Origin: Vibrio parahaemolyticus
GTDB taxonomy: Bacteria > Pseudomonadota > Gammaproteobacteria > Enterobacterales > Vibrionaceae
Assembly: GCF_900460535.1 (NCBI RefSeq)
Contig: NZ_UHIL01000001.1
Coordinates: 310,001 to 374,000 of the forward strand
Direction of reading: 5' to 3'
Length of the DNA: 64,000 bases
This document shows, piece by piece, positions 9,533 to 20,255 of this stretch. The position numbers and the translations under genes were made by a program. Numbering within the stretch: the stretch's first letter is position 1; each line of letters begins with the position of its first letter. Under the pieces are notes generated by a model. The model saw nothing but the letters and a program-made list of their open reading frames with translations. It was not told where the DNA came from and ran no database searches.

Positions 9533-10168
9533 ATGCCATTTGAACCTCTTATCACTGCTGTCATTGAAACTTCGCTGAACACACTGATTAAAGACGATCC
9601 TGCATTGGGTCGTCGTTTAGCGCGTCTCAAGGGCCAAGTTATCCAAGTTCACCTCAAAGAAATCGACAAGACGCTGACGTTTGTTTTCAGTCAGCAGATT
9701 GATGTGCTGGGTAACTACGAAGGTCAGCCTGACTGCTATCTCTCGTTGAACTTGAGTGTGCTGCCTGAGCTGCGTGACCAAGCCAACATCACTCGCTTGA
9801 TCAAGCAAGACAAGCTTGAACTTGAAGGTGATATTCAACTGGCGCAGAAATTTTCTCAGTTGATGACCGATTGCAAACCGGACATTGAAGAGTGGTTATC
9901 TCGCGTAACAGGCGATGTAGTTGCACACACTTTGGTACAAGGCACCAAAAACGTGGGTGGTTTCTTCGTTTCTCAAGCGGAAAAACATCAGCGTCACCTT
10001 GCCCAAGTGGTCACAGAAGAGTGGAAATTGGCACCCGCACCATTGGAAGTCGCGTATTTTTGCGATCAAGTGGATGAGGTACGCAGCCAAGCTTCTCGCG
10101 TTGAAGCGCGTCTTAATGCTCTATTGAGCAAAGTTGGTTCGGATAAGCCAGCGCTGGAGAAACCATGA
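9533..10168 (+). CDS. ubiJ: Ubiquinone biosynthesis accessory factor UbiJ
   Basis: This 211-residue protein has an N-terminal SCP2-like lipid-binding domain (about 15-115) and a C-terminal helical region, as in UbiJ (YigP), which with UbiK supports the soluble Ubi complex in ubiquinone synthesis. It begins 11 bases after ubiE and overlaps ubiB by four bases (ATGA), indicating translational coupling. Confidence 0.92.
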   Translation: MPFEPLITAVIETSLNTLIKDDPALGRRLARLKGQVIQVHLKEIDKTLTFVFSQQIDVLGNYEGQPDCYLSLNLSVLPELRDQANITRLIKQDKLELEGDIQLAQKFSQLMTDCKPDIEEWLSRVTGDVVAHTLVQGTKNVGGFFVSQAEKHQRHLAQVVTEEWKLAPAPLEVAYFCDQVDEVRSQASRVEARLNALLSKVGSDKPALEKP

Positions 10169-11799
10169 CGCCAGCAGAATTAAAGCGCTTATACCACATC
10201 ATCAAAGTACAGCTGGAATACGGCTTGGATGAGTTGTTGCCCGACCATCAACTGACCAAAGCGCCATTATTGATGCGCAAGAGCCTATTCTGGATTAAGA
10301 ACCAACACCCAGAAAAACCGCTTGGCGAGCGCTTACGTCTTGCGCTGCAAGAGCTTGGCCCTGTGTGGATTAAGTTCGGTCAGATGATGTCAACGCGCCG
10401 CGACTTATTTCCTCCGCATATCGCCGATCCACTGGCGCTGTTGCAAGACCAAGTTGCGCCGTTTGACGGCGAGCTGGCCAAGCAGCAGATGGAAAAAGCG
10501 TTAGGTGGGCCGTTAGAGAACTGGTTTACCGAGTTTGACATCAAACCGCTGGCGTCAGCGTCCATCGCACAGGTGCATACTGCGCGATTAAAAGACACTA
10601 ACCAAGAAGTGGTATTAAAGGTTATCCGTCCAGATATTCGCCCGGTCATTGATTCAGATCTAAAACTGATGCACCGAATGGCGCGTATAGTCGCCGGAGC
10701 GATGCCTGAAGCACGTCGTTTAAAACCCGTTGAAGTCGTACGCGAGTACGAAAAAACCTTGCTCGACGAGCTCGATTTACGTCGTGAAGCGGCGAATGCC
10801 ATTCAACTGCGTCGTAACTTCGAAGGCAGTGAAGAATTGTATGTTCCTGAAGTTTTTCCTGACTTCAGTAATGAAACTGTCATGGTTTCTGAGCGAATAT
10901 ATGGCATCCAAGTCTCTGATATTGAAGGCTTGGATGCAAATGGCACCAATATGAAGTTGCTGGCGGAACGTGGTGTGAGTGTGTTCTTCACTCAGGTGTT
11001 CCGAGATAGTTTCTTTCATGCCGATATGCATCCCGGGAATGTGTTCGTTAAACCTGAACACCCAGAGAACCCAATGTGGATCGGGCTAGATTGCGGGATC
11101 GTTGGTACACTTAATAGTGAAGACAAGCGTTATCTGGCGGAAAACTTCCTCGCGTTTTTCAATCGTGACTATCGCCGAGTGGCGGAGTTGCACGTTGATT
11201 CAGGCTGGGTTCCGGCAGATACCAATGTCGATGAATTTGAGTTCGCGATTCGCATTGTGTGTGAGCCAATTTTTGCTAAGCCACTATGTGAAATCTCCTT
11301 TGGACATGTGCTGTTGAACCTGTTCAACACCGCACGTCGCTTTAATATGGAAGTGCAACCTCAATTAGTGCTGCTGCAAAAAACGCTGCTGTACGTTGAG
11401 GGGCTTGGTAGACAATTATATCCGCAGCTCGATTTGTGGGAGACCGCAAAGCCATTCCTTGAAGAATGGATGATGAATCAAGTGGGCCCGCAAGCTTTGG
11501 TTAATTCAATCAAAGATCGCGCGCCATTTTGGGCGGAGAAATTGCCGGAACTGCCGGAGCTACTTTACGATAGCCTCAAACAGGGTAAAGCGATGAACCA
11601 GCGTATGGATCAGCTTTATCAAGGCTATCGCCAAAGTAAGCGCCAGCAGGCGACAGGAAAGTTTTTATTTGGCGTTGGCGCCACTTTAGTCGTATGCTCG
11701 GCAATATTGGTGGATAACGCTTATGAGCAGCTTTCGATGGCCAGCGGTATCGCAGGTGTCACATTTTGGCTGCTTAGTTGGCGAGCTTATCGTCAATAG
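10165..11799 (+). CDS. ubiB: Atypical kinase/ATPase UbiB
   Basis: UbiB is the ABC1/ADCK-family ATPase that aids ubiquinone biosynthesis at the membrane. The 544-residue protein shows the family hallmarks: KFGQ motif ([16 protein letters not shown], about residues 70-85), Ala-rich loop [10 protein letters not shown], catalytic [11 protein letters not shown] and metal-binding LDCGIVGTL. Two C-terminal hydrophobic helices (about 495-540) anchor it. Length matches E. coli UbiB (546). Its ATG overlaps the ubiJ stop, and tatA follows 48 bases later. Confidence 0.96.
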   Translation: MTPAELKRLYHIIKVQLEYGLDELLPDHQLTKAPLLMRKSLFWIKNQHPEKPLGERLRLALQELGPVWIKFGQMMSTRRDLFPPHIADPLALLQDQVAPFDGELAKQQMEKALGGPLENWFTEFDIKPLASASIAQVHTARLKDTNQEVVLKVIRPDIRPVIDSDLKLMHRMARIVAGAMPEARRLKPVEVVREYEKTLLDELDLRREAANAIQLRRNFEGSEELYVPEVFPDFSNETVMVSERIYGIQVSDIEGLDANGTNMKLLAERGVSVFFTQVFRDSFFHADMHPGNVFVKPEHPENPMWIGLDCGIVGTLNSEDKRYLAENFLAFFNRDYRRVAELHVDSGWVPADTNVDEFEFAIRIVCEPIFAKPLCEISFGHVLLNLFNTARRFNMEVQPQLVLLQKTLLYVEGLGRQLYPQLDLWETAKPFLEEWMMNQVGPQALVNSIKDRAPFWAEKLPELPELLYDSLKQGKAMNQRMDQLYQGYRQSKRQQATGKFLFGVGATLVVCSAILVDNAYEQLSMASGIAGVTFWLLSWRAYRQ

Positions 11800-11847
11800 A
11801 CGTTAAACTCTTGAAATAATTTTGTTTAAAGACCCGAGGTAAAAAGA

Positions 11848-12093
11848 ATGGGTGGTATCAGTGTTTGGCAACTTCTAATCATTGCTGTAATTGTTGTATT
11901 GCTATTCGGAACTAAGAAACTACGTGGCATCGGTGGCGATCTAGGTAGTGCCGTTAAGGGCTTCAAAAAAGCAATGAGCGATGAAGATTCTGCGAAAAAT
12001 GAAAAAGACGCAGACTTCGAGCCAAAAAGTTTAGAAAAACAGCAGCAAAAAGAAGCTGCACCTGAAACTAAAAAAGACAAAGAGCAGGCATAA
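11848..12093 (+). CDS. tatA: Twin-arginine translocase subunit TatA
   Basis: TatA forms the size-variable pore of the Tat system. The 81-residue protein has the N-terminal membrane helix ([16 protein letters not shown]), the [24 protein letters not shown] amphipathic-helix region and a charged C-terminal tail. A GAGGTAAAAAGA sequence precedes the ATG. It heads tatABC directly downstream of ubiB, as in E. coli. Confidence 0.95.
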   Translation: MGGISVWQLLIIAVIVVLLFGTKKLRGIGGDLGSAVKGFKKAMSDEDSAKNEKDADFEPKSLEKQQQKEAAPETKKDKEQA

Positions 12094-12096
12094 AAC

Positions 12097-12495
12097 GTGT
12101 TTGATATCGGTTTTTGGGAACTGGTATTAATATCTGTTGTTGGTCTGGTCGTTCTTGGACCGGAGCGTTTGCCTCATGCTATTCGAAGCGTGTCTCGCTT
12201 TATCGGTGCTGCTAAGAATATGGCAAATAGCGTTAAAGACGAATTGTCGCACGAGCTAAAAGTCCAAGAGCTGCAAGAAAACTTGCGCAAAGCTGAGCAA
12301 ATGGGGATGGAAGATTTATCTCCTGAGCTCAAATCTTCGGTCGAAGAATTGAAGAAAGCCGCGCAATCTGTAAACCGCCCTTACGCTGATAAGGCGCAAT
12401 CAGAAACGGAACCTGCAAAAGCAGAACCAGTGGCTGAAAGTGCAGAAAAAGTGGAAGAGATTAAGGTTTCAGCGGCAGATAAGAAAGCCGAATAG
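12097..12495 (+). CDS. tatB: Sec-independent translocase subunit TatB
   Basis: TatB joins TatC in the twin-arginine signal receptor. This 132-residue product has the N-terminal helix [25 protein letters not shown], the amphipathic helix, and a long acidic and Lys-rich tail with Pro-Ala-Glu repeats. It starts with GTG three bases after the tatA stop. A terminator-like hairpin follows it before tatC. Confidence 0.95.
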   Translation: MFDIGFWELVLISVVGLVVLGPERLPHAIRSVSRFIGAAKNMANSVKDELSHELKVQELQENLRKAEQMGMEDLSPELKSSVEELKKAAQSVNRPYADKAQSETEPAKAEPVAESAEKVEEIKVSAADKKAE

Positions 12496-12506
12496 TCTCA
12501 TTAGGA

Positions 12507-12536
12507 GGAGCTACTAGTGAGTGGTAGCTCCTTTTT
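12507..12536 (+). terminator. Terminator-like hairpin between tatB and tatC
   Basis: A perfect 8-bp stem GGAGCTAC/GTAGCTCC (12507-12514 with 12524-12531), a nine-base loop and TTTTT lie in the 68-base tatB-tatC gap. This is the form of an intrinsic terminator; inside the operon it would be partial, tuning TatC below TatA/B. Activity is inferred. Confidence 0.6.
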
Positions 12537-12563
12537 GATCTGATTTTTAATAAGAGGTTTGCC

Positions 12564-13304
12564 ATGTCTACCGTCGAGCAGACACAGCCTTTAATTAGTC
12601 ATTTGTTGGAGCTTCGCAACCGACTACTGCGTTCAATTTTGGCAGTGTTGGTGGTGTTTGTCGGGCTAATTTATTTCTCTAACCACATTTACGAGTTTAT
12701 CTCTGCACCTTTGGTTGAACGTTTACCAGAAGGCGCGACGATGATCGCAACCGATGTGGCATCACCATTTTTCACCCCTCTAAAACTGACGCTTATCGCT
12801 TCAGTATTTGTTGCGGTGCCGTTTATTTTGTATCAGGTTTGGGCTTTTGTTGCGCCAGGTCTGTACAAGCACGAACGTCGTTTGATCATGCCATTGCTGT
12901 TTTCTAGCTCGTTGCTGTTTTACTGTGGCGTGGCCTTTGCGTATTACGTTGTATTTCCACTGGTATTTGGCTTCTTTACTGCGATTTCTCTCGGTGGGGT
13001 TGAGTTTGCGACCGATATTTCGAGCTACCTAGATTTTGTGCTGGCGCTGTTTATGGCGTTTGGTATTGCGTTCGAAGTGCCAGTGGCGATTATCCTACTT
13101 TGTTGGACTGGGGCGACCACGCCGCAAGACCTAAAAGAGAAGCGTCCATACATTATTGTGGCTGCGTTCGTTGTCGGCATGCTGCTGACGCCGCCAGACA
13201 TGATTTCGCAGACGTTACTTGCGATCCCAATGTGTTTACTGTTTGAGGTTGGTCTGTTCTTTGCTCGTTTTTACACTCGTAAAGATGAGGAAGAAGAGGA
13301 GTAA
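12564..13304 (+). CDS. tatC: Sec-independent translocase subunit TatC
   Basis: TatC is the polytopic core receptor of the Tat system. This 246-residue protein has six membrane helices and the conserved segments [14 protein letters not shown] at the N-terminus, [12 protein letters not shown] in the first periplasmic-to-cytoplasmic region and [15 protein letters not shown] near residue 210. The short acidic tail (KDEEEEE) is usual in Vibrio. AAGAGG lies ahead of the ATG. Confidence 0.95.
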   Translation: MSTVEQTQPLISHLLELRNRLLRSILAVLVVFVGLIYFSNHIYEFISAPLVERLPEGATMIATDVASPFFTPLKLTLIASVFVAVPFILYQVWAFVAPGLYKHERRLIMPLLFSSSLLFYCGVAFAYYVVFPLVFGFFTAISLGGVEFATDISSYLDFVLALFMAFGIAFEVPVAIILLCWTGATTPQDLKEKRPYIIVAAFVVGMLLTPPDMISQTLLAIPMCLLFEVGLFFARFYTRKDEEEEE

Positions 13305-13328
13305 TCCTTCAGTTTTTAGACAGTAAAA

Positions 13329-13353
13329 AGCGGCTCAAATGAGCCGCTTTTTT
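13329..13353 (+). terminator. Intrinsic terminator after tatC
   Basis: A 9-bp perfect stem AAGCGGCTC/GAGCCGCTT with an AAAT loop is followed by TTT, 24 bases after the tatC stop. It ends the tat operon. Confidence 0.85.
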
Positions 13354-13382
13354 GTTGCGGTTGGTTTGCTATTTTGGGCTAA

Positions 13383-13517
13383 CTACTTAACTTTCAACAC
13401 GTAACCACATTTAGTACAAACATAAACTTCTTTGATGCCTAGCAGCTTTTGAAAAAAGTTGCGTGGTACGCGTTGCAAGTAAGCACCATGTGTACACATT
13501 TCAATATCCGTATTCAT
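13383..13517 (-). CDS. Small 44-residue CxxCG zinc-ribbon-like protein
   Basis: A complete 44-codon frame runs from ATG at 13517 to TAG at 13383, with AGGTG about nine bases before the start. The product has a Cys-Thr-His-Gly motif near residue 8 and a YVCTKCGYVLKV motif near the C-terminus: three Cys and one His in a spacing that could bind one zinc. It lies between tatC and tatD, convergent with tatC and in line with tatD. The function is unknown. The motif arrangement argues against a chance frame. Confidence 0.6.
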   Translation of the reverse strand: MNTDIEMCTHGAYLQRVPRNFFQKLLGIKEVYVCTKCGYVLKVK

Positions 13518-13725
13518 GTTGTTTTACACCTGTGCTAAGACGTAGGCGAATAGCAGTATAAGAAAAGAATGTGTCGAGTTGTCGACAGTCACAAGAAGCG
13601 TACTGATGGAATACGCATGATGCGAAGTGGGTAGGGTTACAAGTTAATAGTTATGTCTATCAACACTACAGTATTGCTGGTTGAGTCGTTTCAGGTTTGG
13701 TCTGTTCACCCAACCATTTAGGCAA

Positions 13726-13752
13726 TAAAAAAGCGACCTAGTGTGGCCGCTT
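13726..13752 (-). terminator. Terminator of tatD
   Basis: On the minus strand AAGCGGCC and GGTCGCTT pair around a short loop, followed by TTTT, 20 bases beyond the tatD stop. Confidence 0.7.
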
Positions 13753-13771
13753 GTTGCGTTTGTTGTCTTGC

Positions 13772-14533
13772 TTAGATCTTGAATAAGTTTTTTGCATTTT
13801 CCGTGGTGATAGCATCTATGATGGCGACCTCTTCACCACGCAAGTCTGCCACTCGCTGCGCGACGAGCGACGTGTAAGCAGGTTCATTGCGTTTACCGCG
13901 ATGCGGCACTGGCGCCAAATATGGGCAGTCTGTTTCTAAGATGATCCATTGCATGTCTAAGTGTGGAATGACTTGGTCCATGCCGCCGTTTTTAAATGTC
14001 GATACACCGCCTAAACCAAGGTGGAAGCCCAACTCGTTAATTGCTCGCGCCTCTTCTAAGCTGCCACCAAAACAATGGAACACGCCACGCAGGCGACCGT
14101 CTTGCTCTTGACGAAGCAGAGTCAGCGTTTCTTCGATGGAATCACGGGTGTGGATCACCACAGGTAAATCCATCTCTTTTGCCCAATTGAGTTGGGTTAC
14201 GAAAGCCATCTCTTGCTCTGCTTGGTGGGTTTTATCCCAATACAGGTCGATGCCGATTTCGCCCACGGCGATAAAGTTGTGTTTTTCGAACCAGCCTCGG
14301 ATGATTTCTAGCGTTTGATCAACGTTGCTATCAACGTAACATGGGTGCAAACCCATCATTGAGTGGCACACTTCCGGATACGCTGCTTCGGTCTGCAGCA
14401 TCGGTTCAATCGAGTCCAGATCGATATTCGGCAGCAAAATTTTAGTGATGCCTTGAGTTAAGGCGCGCTCAACCACTTCATCGCGGTCGTTATCAAATTC
14501 GCTCGCGTATATGTGCGCGTGGGTATCGATCAT
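13772..14533 (-). CDS. tatD: TatD-family metal-dependent DNase
   Basis: The 253-residue TIM-barrel hydrolase has the TatD metal-site motifs DTHAHI (residue 3), GEIGIDLYW (about 92), VIHTRDS (about 126), FHCFGGS (about 152) and ETDCPYLAP (about 200). TatD enzymes are 3'-5' DNases of the amidohydrolase superfamily; despite the name they are not needed for Tat export. The position beside tatABC supports tatD over the paralogues ycfH/yjjV, but here it is in the opposite orientation, so it is not part of that operon. Confidence 0.88.
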   Translation of the reverse strand: MIDTHAHIYASEFDNDRDEVVERALTQGITKILLPNIDLDSIEPMLQTEAAYPEVCHSMMGLHPCYVDSNVDQTLEIIRGWFEKHNFIAVGEIGIDLYWDKTHQAEQEMAFVTQLNWAKEMDLPVVIHTRDSIEETLTLLRQEQDGRLRGVFHCFGGSLEEARAINELGFHLGLGGVSTFKNGGMDQVIPHLDMQWIILETDCPYLAPVPHRGKRNEPAYTSLVAQRVADLRGEEVAIIDAITTENAKNLFKI

Positions 14534-14678
14534 GGTCTTTCTCTGTACTTTGTCCGTTTGGTACGAGAAGTATACTTGAGTGTGAGTGCTGGGTCATTTT
14601 CAGTTTTTTTCATCGCCTTTTTCCAGATTGTCACTCGCAAGGTGCATCAAGAGTGATATGATTTTGTTCACCAGATGA

Positions 14679-15776
<1,098 letters not shown>

Positions 15777-15824
15777 TTATCGCTCAGTGAGAAAAACCAG
15801 ACCGACAATAGTTGTTCGTCTGCA

Positions 15825-15895
15825 TATACCCAAGTAACCTCAGGCGGATTACAAAAGGCTTGTATATCCCAAAAAATCCAAGGTGCTTGGGTATA
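15825..15895. repeat. Palindromic intergenic repeat, copy 1
   Basis: Arms TATACCCAAGTAACCT (15825-15840) and AGGTGCTTGGGTATA (15881-15895) pair almost perfectly, and GGATT/AATCC (15846-15850, 15875-15879) extends the stem. A second element with the same outer arms lies at 39774. The shared ends suggest a dispersed repeat family. It lies between hemB and the GNAT gene. Confidence 0.6.
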
Positions 15896-15917
15896 TTTAT
15901 TTCTGGAGAAGAGAACA

Positions 15918-16352
15918 ATGACAATGCTGATTCGTGAAGGCACGTTGGAAGAGGCACTTCAAGTGGTCACTCGAGTGAAAGAGTTTGCCAACGGAGAAAC
16001 CTTAGATTCGATGTCACAGCGTCTTGGAGACAAAAACAGCCTAATCCTAGTGGCTGAGAAAAACGGTGCTATTGTCGGTTTTAAAATCGGCTACGAACTG
16101 GATGAAGACACCTTCTATAGTTGGTTTGGTGGTGTTGCGCCGCAAGCTCGAAATGAGGGAGTCGCGCAGATGTTGTTAGAGGCTCAAGAAGAATGGGTCG
16201 CAGAACAAGGCTATAAAACACTAAAAGTGAAATCTCGAAACCAATTTCCTGCCATGCTCAGATTGTTGTTGAGAAATGGATATCTTATTGAAAAGTTTGA
16301 AGAAAAAATTAATCTTCGTGAATCGAGAGTGCATTTCATTAAAGCAATGTGA
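15918..16352 (+). CDS. GNAT-family N-acetyltransferase
   Basis: The 144-residue single-domain protein has the GNAT fold order: VAEKNGAIVGFKIGYEL (beta4 region), WFGGVAPQARNEGVAQMLLEAQEEWV (acetyl-CoA motif A, Q/R-x-x-G-x-G/A variant, about 77-100), and a C-terminal NGYLIEKFEEKI segment. It transfers acetyl from acetyl-CoA to an unknown amine. GGAGAAG precedes the ATG. It is monocistronic between the palindromic repeat and the ryhB promoter. Confidence 0.8.
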   Translation: MTMLIREGTLEEALQVVTRVKEFANGETLDSMSQRLGDKNSLILVAEKNGAIVGFKIGYELDEDTFYSWFGGVAPQARNEGVAQMLLEAQEEWVAEQGYKTLKVKSRNQFPAMLRLLLRNGYLIEKFEEKINLRESRVHFIKAM

Positions 16353-16382
16353 AAATAAATGAGATTTTTTCTCATTTAACTG

Positions 16383-16411
16383 TTGACTGTTAAATGAGAA
16401 TCATTATTATT
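16383..16411 (+). promoter_or_regulatory. ryhB promoter with overlapping Fur box
   Basis: TTGACT (16383-16388) and TATTAT (16405-16410) are spaced 16 bases. A Fur-box-like 19-mer TTAAATGAGAATCATTATT (16390-16408) matches the 19-bp consensus at 14 positions and covers the -10 region. Fur with iron would block the promoter. Confidence 0.8.
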
Positions 16412-16416
16412 AATCC

Positions 16417-16650
16417 TGTCTTAGGGAATGAGGAAAGTTCACAAGGACGTTGAATTACTGATTAACAGAAGTTGATTAACTGGTGTTGAGAAGGTGATGA
16501 AACATTTATCCAAGAACTTGCACGAATTCTTTTTGACACGACATTGCTCACATTGCTTCCAGTGTAATTTATAGCTTCTTGGTTAAGCTGCCATGATATG
16601 GAACTGGCTTTACCACTTCTGCTAGGCGACCCAATTGGGTCGCTTTTTTC
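16417..16650 (+). ncRNA. ryhB: RyhB iron-responsive small RNA
   Basis: RyhB pairs, with Hfq, to mRNAs of iron-using proteins and lowers their expression when iron is scarce. The core at 16535-16563 (containing CATTGCTCACATTGCTTCC) is the E. coli RyhB seed region as I know it. A Fur-covered promoter lies upstream and an intrinsic terminator (GCGACCC/GGGTCGC, 16625-16642, then a T-run) downstream. The predicted transcript of about 235 nt is much longer than the 90-nt E. coli RNA but agrees with the known longer Vibrio RyhB. The exact 5' end is inferred from the -10 element. Confidence 0.92.
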
Positions 16651-16687
16651 TTTTCTACGATTTCCATTTGACGTCACTATCCGTAAC

Positions 16688-16938
16688 TTTTCCACATGAC
16701 ATGATCATTTTAAGATCGTTGATCTTCTCGCCTTGTTTAAAAATAATCCTTTAAAAACAATAATATATATTTGTATTTTTTTGTCTTTTCTATCATTGTA
16801 CAATCTGTGGATAATTTATATAAACAGAGTTATCCACAGATGGTGGTAGTTTTCTTGAATAAATCGGAAAATTTCCGCGATCTGGATCGAACGAACAAGA
16901 TAGATTCGGATCAGCAGTCATGGCATCCTAGGCAGATC
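16688..16938. other. DnaA-box and GATC-rich, AT-rich segment upstream of polA
   Basis: Three DnaA boxes fit TTWTNCACA: 16688-16696 (+), 16806-16814 (-) and 16830-16838 (+). Seven GATC sites occur between 16703 and 16938, where about one is expected. A strongly AT-rich stretch lies at about 16730-16800, and AAGATC-GTT-GATCTT (16712-16726) is a perfect inverted repeat. It also must contain the polA promoter. Whether DnaA or Dam/SeqA acts here is not known. Confidence 0.55.
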
Positions 16939-16968
16939 TATTAAGTACTGATTTGGATACAGACAATT

Positions 16969-19764
16969 ATGGCAAGTATTCCTGAAAATCCGCTGATTCT
17001 TATCGACGGTTCTTCTTACCTATATCGCGCTTTTCACGCTTACCCGGGCACGATGAGTAATGGTGAAATCCCAACCAACGCAGTTTACGGTGTGGTGAAC
17101 ATGCTACGCAGTATGATGCGTCAATTTGCGTCTGAGCGTATTGCGGTGGTGTTTGATGCGAAGGGTAAAACCTTCCGTGATGAGATGTATTCAGAATACA
17201 AAGCGAATCGTCCACCAATGCCGGACGATCTGCGTTGCCAAATTGAACCATTGCACAACGTTATTCGTGCGATGGGTTTGCCGTTGATCTGCGTTCCTGG
17301 CGTGGAAGCAGATGACGTCATCGGTACGTTGGCTTACCAAGCCTCGCAACAAGGCATGCCTGTTTTAATCAGTACTGGCGATAAAGATATGGCTCAGCTG
17401 GTGGATGACAACATTACCTTGATCAACACCATGACGAACGTCGTGATGGATCGTGAAGGGGTGGTGGAAAAATTTGGTATTCCGCCAGAGTTGATCATCG
17501 ACTATCTAGCGTTGATGGGCGATAAAGTCGATAACATCCCTGGTGTACCGGGCGTGGGCGACAAAACGGCGACCGCTTTGCTGCAAGGCATTGGTGGCCT
17601 GACTAAGTTGTACGAAAATCTGGATGATATCGCGGCACTTGGTTTCCGCGGTTCGAAAACCATGGCGAAGAAGCTGGTCGACAACAAAGACAACGCTATG
17701 CTGTCTTATGAGCTGGCTACCATCAAGCTGGATGTGGAACTGGAAGAAACACCAGAGTCGCTACTGAAAGCAGAGCCAAACAAAGACGAATTGATCAAAC
17801 TGTATGGTCAGTTGACGTTTAAGTCTTGGTTGAACGAACTGCTTGAAGGCGGCTCAGGCACTGTCGAAACGGTTGAACTTGCAGGCTCTGCGCAAGCATC
17901 ATCATCTTCTTCTTCGCATGCTGAAATGGAAACCTCAGCGGTAACGATTGATCGCAGTCAGTACGAAACCATTTTGGACGAAGCTTCTTTCAATGCGTGG
18001 CTAGAAAAACTCAAAGCGGCAGAGCTGTTTGCCTTTGATACCGAAACGGACAGCCTTGATTACATGGTGGCGAACCTCGTCGGTTTGTCATTTGCTATCG
18101 ATGAAGGTATTGCGGCTTATGTTCCTGTCGCACACGATTATTTGGATGCGCCAGAGCAACTGGATCGCGATTGGGTTCTGGAGCAGCTGAAACCAATTCT
18201 TGAAGACGACGCTCAAGCGAAAGTCGGTCAGAACCTAAAATACGATGCGTCTGTGCTGGCACGTTACGGCATCGAGATGAAAGGCATCAAATACGACACT
18301 ATGTTGGCGTCTTACGTTTACAACAGCGTAGGCGGCAAACACGACATGGACAGCTTGGCACTTCGTTTCCTACAACACAGCTGCATTTCATTCGAACAAA
18401 TCGCGGGTAAAGGTAAAAACCAACTGACCTTCAACCAAATCGAGCTTGAGCAAGCATCGCCATACGCAGCTGAAGATGCAGACGTCACGCTTCGCTTGCA
18501 CAATCGTCTGTTTGCTAACATCGAACAAGATGAAAAGCTAAAATCGGTTTACGAAGAAATCGAAATGCCGCTAGTCCCTGTTTTGTCTCGCATTGAGCGC
18601 ACTGGTGTTCTGATTGATGACATGAAGCTGAGCGCTCAATCGGTAGAAATCGCGGCCCGTTTAGAAGAGCTTGAACAAAAAGCTTACGAAATCGCAGAAC
18701 AAGAGTTCAACATGAACTCGCCAAAGCAGTTGCAAGCCATCCTATTTGAAAAAATGGGTCTACCTGTTGTGAAAAAAACGCCATCTGGCACACCTTCAAC
18801 CAATGAAGAGGTGTTGCAGGAGCTTGCGTTGGATTACCCACTGCCAAAACTGATCCTAGAATACCGTGGCTTAGCGAAGCTGAAGTCGACATACACAGAC
18901 AAGCTGCCGAAGATGATCAACCCTTCAACTGGTCGTGTACACACCTCTTACCATCAAGCGGTGACTGCGACAGGTCGTTTGTCGTCTACTGATCCAAACT
19001 TGCAGAACATTCCAATCCGTAACGAAGAAGGTCGTCGTATTCGTCAGGCGTTTGTAGCTCCTGCTGGTTACAAGATTCTGGCTGTCGACTACTCGCAAAT
19101 CGAGCTGCGTATTATGGCGCACCTTTCTGGCGACCAAGCGCTGCTTGATGCCTTCCGCGACGGTAAAGACATTCACGCAGCAACCGCAGCAGAAATCATG
19201 GGAGTGTCTATTGATCAGGTATCAAGTGAGCAGCGTCGCCGTGCAAAAGCGGTGAACTTTGGTCTGATTTACGGTATGAGCGCATTCGGCTTGGCAAAAC
19301 AGCTGGGCATTCCTCGTGGTGAAGCGCAAGCTTACATGGACAAATACTTCGAGCGTTACCCAGGTGTAATGCAGTACATGGAAGACACGCGCAGCGCAGC
19401 AGCTGATAAAGGTTATGTAGAAACCATTTTTGGTCGACGTTTGCATCTGCCAGAAATCAAATCGCGTAATGGTATGCGTCGTAAAGCAGCAGAACGAGCG
19501 GCGATCAATGCGCCAATGCAAGGCACTGCAGCGGACATTATTAAGAAAGCGATGCTGCTAGTGGATCAATGGATTCAAGAAGAAGGCAATGGTCGTGTAA
19601 AACTTTTGATGCAAGTACACGATGAACTGGTATTTGAAGTCGAAGAGTCGTCTTTGTCCGAAATTGAAAGTAAAGTACAAAAATTGATGGAATCTGCAGC
19701 AGAGTTGAAAGTGCCTTTGGTGGCAGAAGCTGGTCACGGTGACAACTGGGATCAAGCACACTAA
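16969..19764 (+). CDS. polA: DNA polymerase I
   Basis: PolA removes RNA primers and fills repair gaps. The 931-residue protein has the 5'-3' exonuclease domain (about 1-290; [25 protein letters not shown]), the 3'-5' exonuclease domain (about 325-520) with intact DTET metal residues, and the polymerase domain with motif [17 protein letters not shown], motif [17 protein letters not shown] and motif [11 protein letters not shown]. Length matches E. coli (928). It is flanked by ryhB and spf. Confidence 0.97.
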   Translation: MASIPENPLILIDGSSYLYRAFHAYPGTMSNGEIPTNAVYGVVNMLRSMMRQFASERIAVVFDAKGKTFRDEMYSEYKANRPPMPDDLRCQIEPLHNVIRAMGLPLICVPGVEADDVIGTLAYQASQQGMPVLISTGDKDMAQLVDDNITLINTMTNVVMDREGVVEKFGIPPELIIDYLALMGDKVDNIPGVPGVGDKTATALLQGIGGLTKLYENLDDIAALGFRGSKTMAKKLVDNKDNAMLSYELATIKLDVELEETPESLLKAEPNKDELIKLYGQLTFKSWLNELLEGGSGTVETVELAGSAQASSSSSSHAEMETSAVTIDRSQYETILDEASFNAWLEKLKAAELFAFDTETDSLDYMVANLVGLSFAIDEGIAAYVPVAHDYLDAPEQLDRDWVLEQLKPILEDDAQAKVGQNLKYDASVLARYGIEMKGIKYDTMLASYVYNSVGGKHDMDSLALRFLQHSCISFEQIAGKGKNQLTFNQIELEQASPYAAEDADVTLRLHNRLFANIEQDEKLKSVYEEIEMPLVPVLSRIERTGVLIDDMKLSAQSVEIAARLEELEQKAYEIAEQEFNMNSPKQLQAILFEKMGLPVVKKTPSGTPSTNEEVLQELALDYPLPKLILEYRGLAKLKSTYTDKLPKMINPSTGRVHTSYHQAVTATGRLSSTDPNLQNIPIRNEEGRRIRQAFVAPAGYKILAVDYSQIELRIMAHLSGDQALLDAFRDGKDIHAATAAEIMGVSIDQVSSEQRRRAKAVNFGLIYGMSAFGLAKQLGIPRGEAQAYMDKYFERYPGVMQYMEDTRSAAADKGYVETIFGRRLHLPEIKSRNGMRRKAAERAAINAPMQGTAADIIKKAMLLVDQWIQEEGNGRVKLLMQVHDELVFEVEESSLSEIESKVQKLMESAAELKVPLVAEAGHGDNWDQAH

Positions 19765-19797
19765 TCATTTTTAAATCAATTTGGTCGATTTAGTATG

Positions 19798-19824
19798 AGC
19801 CAGCGCACAAACGCTGGCTTTTTT
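19798..19824 (+). terminator. Intrinsic terminator of polA
   Basis: The perfect stem AGCCAGCG/CGCTGGCT with a six-base loop is followed by TTTTTT, 33 bases after the polA stop. Confidence 0.88.
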
Positions 19825-19904
19825 GTGTCATTAAAAAAGCAACTTGGATTTGAAAATTAATGTTGCTTAATAAAACTTTCATGAAAAAAAACTACAAAAA
19901 ATCT

Positions 19905-19932
19905 TTGCAATTCTGACCAATTGTTGTACATT
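19905..19932 (+). promoter_or_regulatory. Probable spf promoter
   Basis: TTGCAA (19905-19910) and TACATT (19927-19932) are separated by 16 bases and place the start at the known Spot 42 5' end near 19940. I could not make out a convincing CRP site. Confidence 0.6.
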
Positions 19933-19939
19933 AGATCGC

Positions 19940-20045
19940 GTAGGGTACAGAGGTAAGATGTTCTATCTTTCAGACCTTTTGTTTCACGTTATTGGATTAG
20001 GCTGATTCAGCCGCCCCAGTCAGTTTTTGACTGGGGCGTTTTTTA
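19940..20045 (+). ncRNA. spf: Spot 42 small RNA
   Basis: Spot 42 is an Hfq-dependent RNA that represses galK and many secondary-carbon genes when cAMP-CRP is low. The 5' part (GTAGGGTACAGAGGTAAGAT...) and following segment match E. coli Spot 42 nearly base for base as I know it. It ends in a strong terminator (CGCCCCAGTCA/TGACTGGGGCG, 20012-20038, then T-run). Length is about 106 nt against 109 in E. coli, and the polA-spf-engB order is conserved. Confidence 0.95.
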
Positions 20046-20255
20046 TTGGGCGAAAGAAAAATTCCTTTTAACTCAGTTTCTTATCCATTTTGGCGCTGTC
20101 CTCGCAATTCTCTCTCGCTAACTACTTGCTTCCACTGATTTTTTGTCGTTATTTCTTCGACTCATTCATCCTGTAAATTTACGCCATTCACACTATTATT
20201 TTTTCTCGAAAGAAAGTAAGTCGGCCTTTCTGAGGGGTGAAACTTATCTAACTTA

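Noticed and set aside
16358..16378. Palindrome AAATGAGA-TTTTT-TCTCATTT after the GNAT gene
   Set aside because: AT-rich stem without a following T-run. It may be a second weak Fur-like site or a chance feature; not enough to call.
16462..16695. Minus-strand open frame of 77 codons
   Set aside because: It covers the RyhB core and terminator; it is a shadow of the RNA gene.
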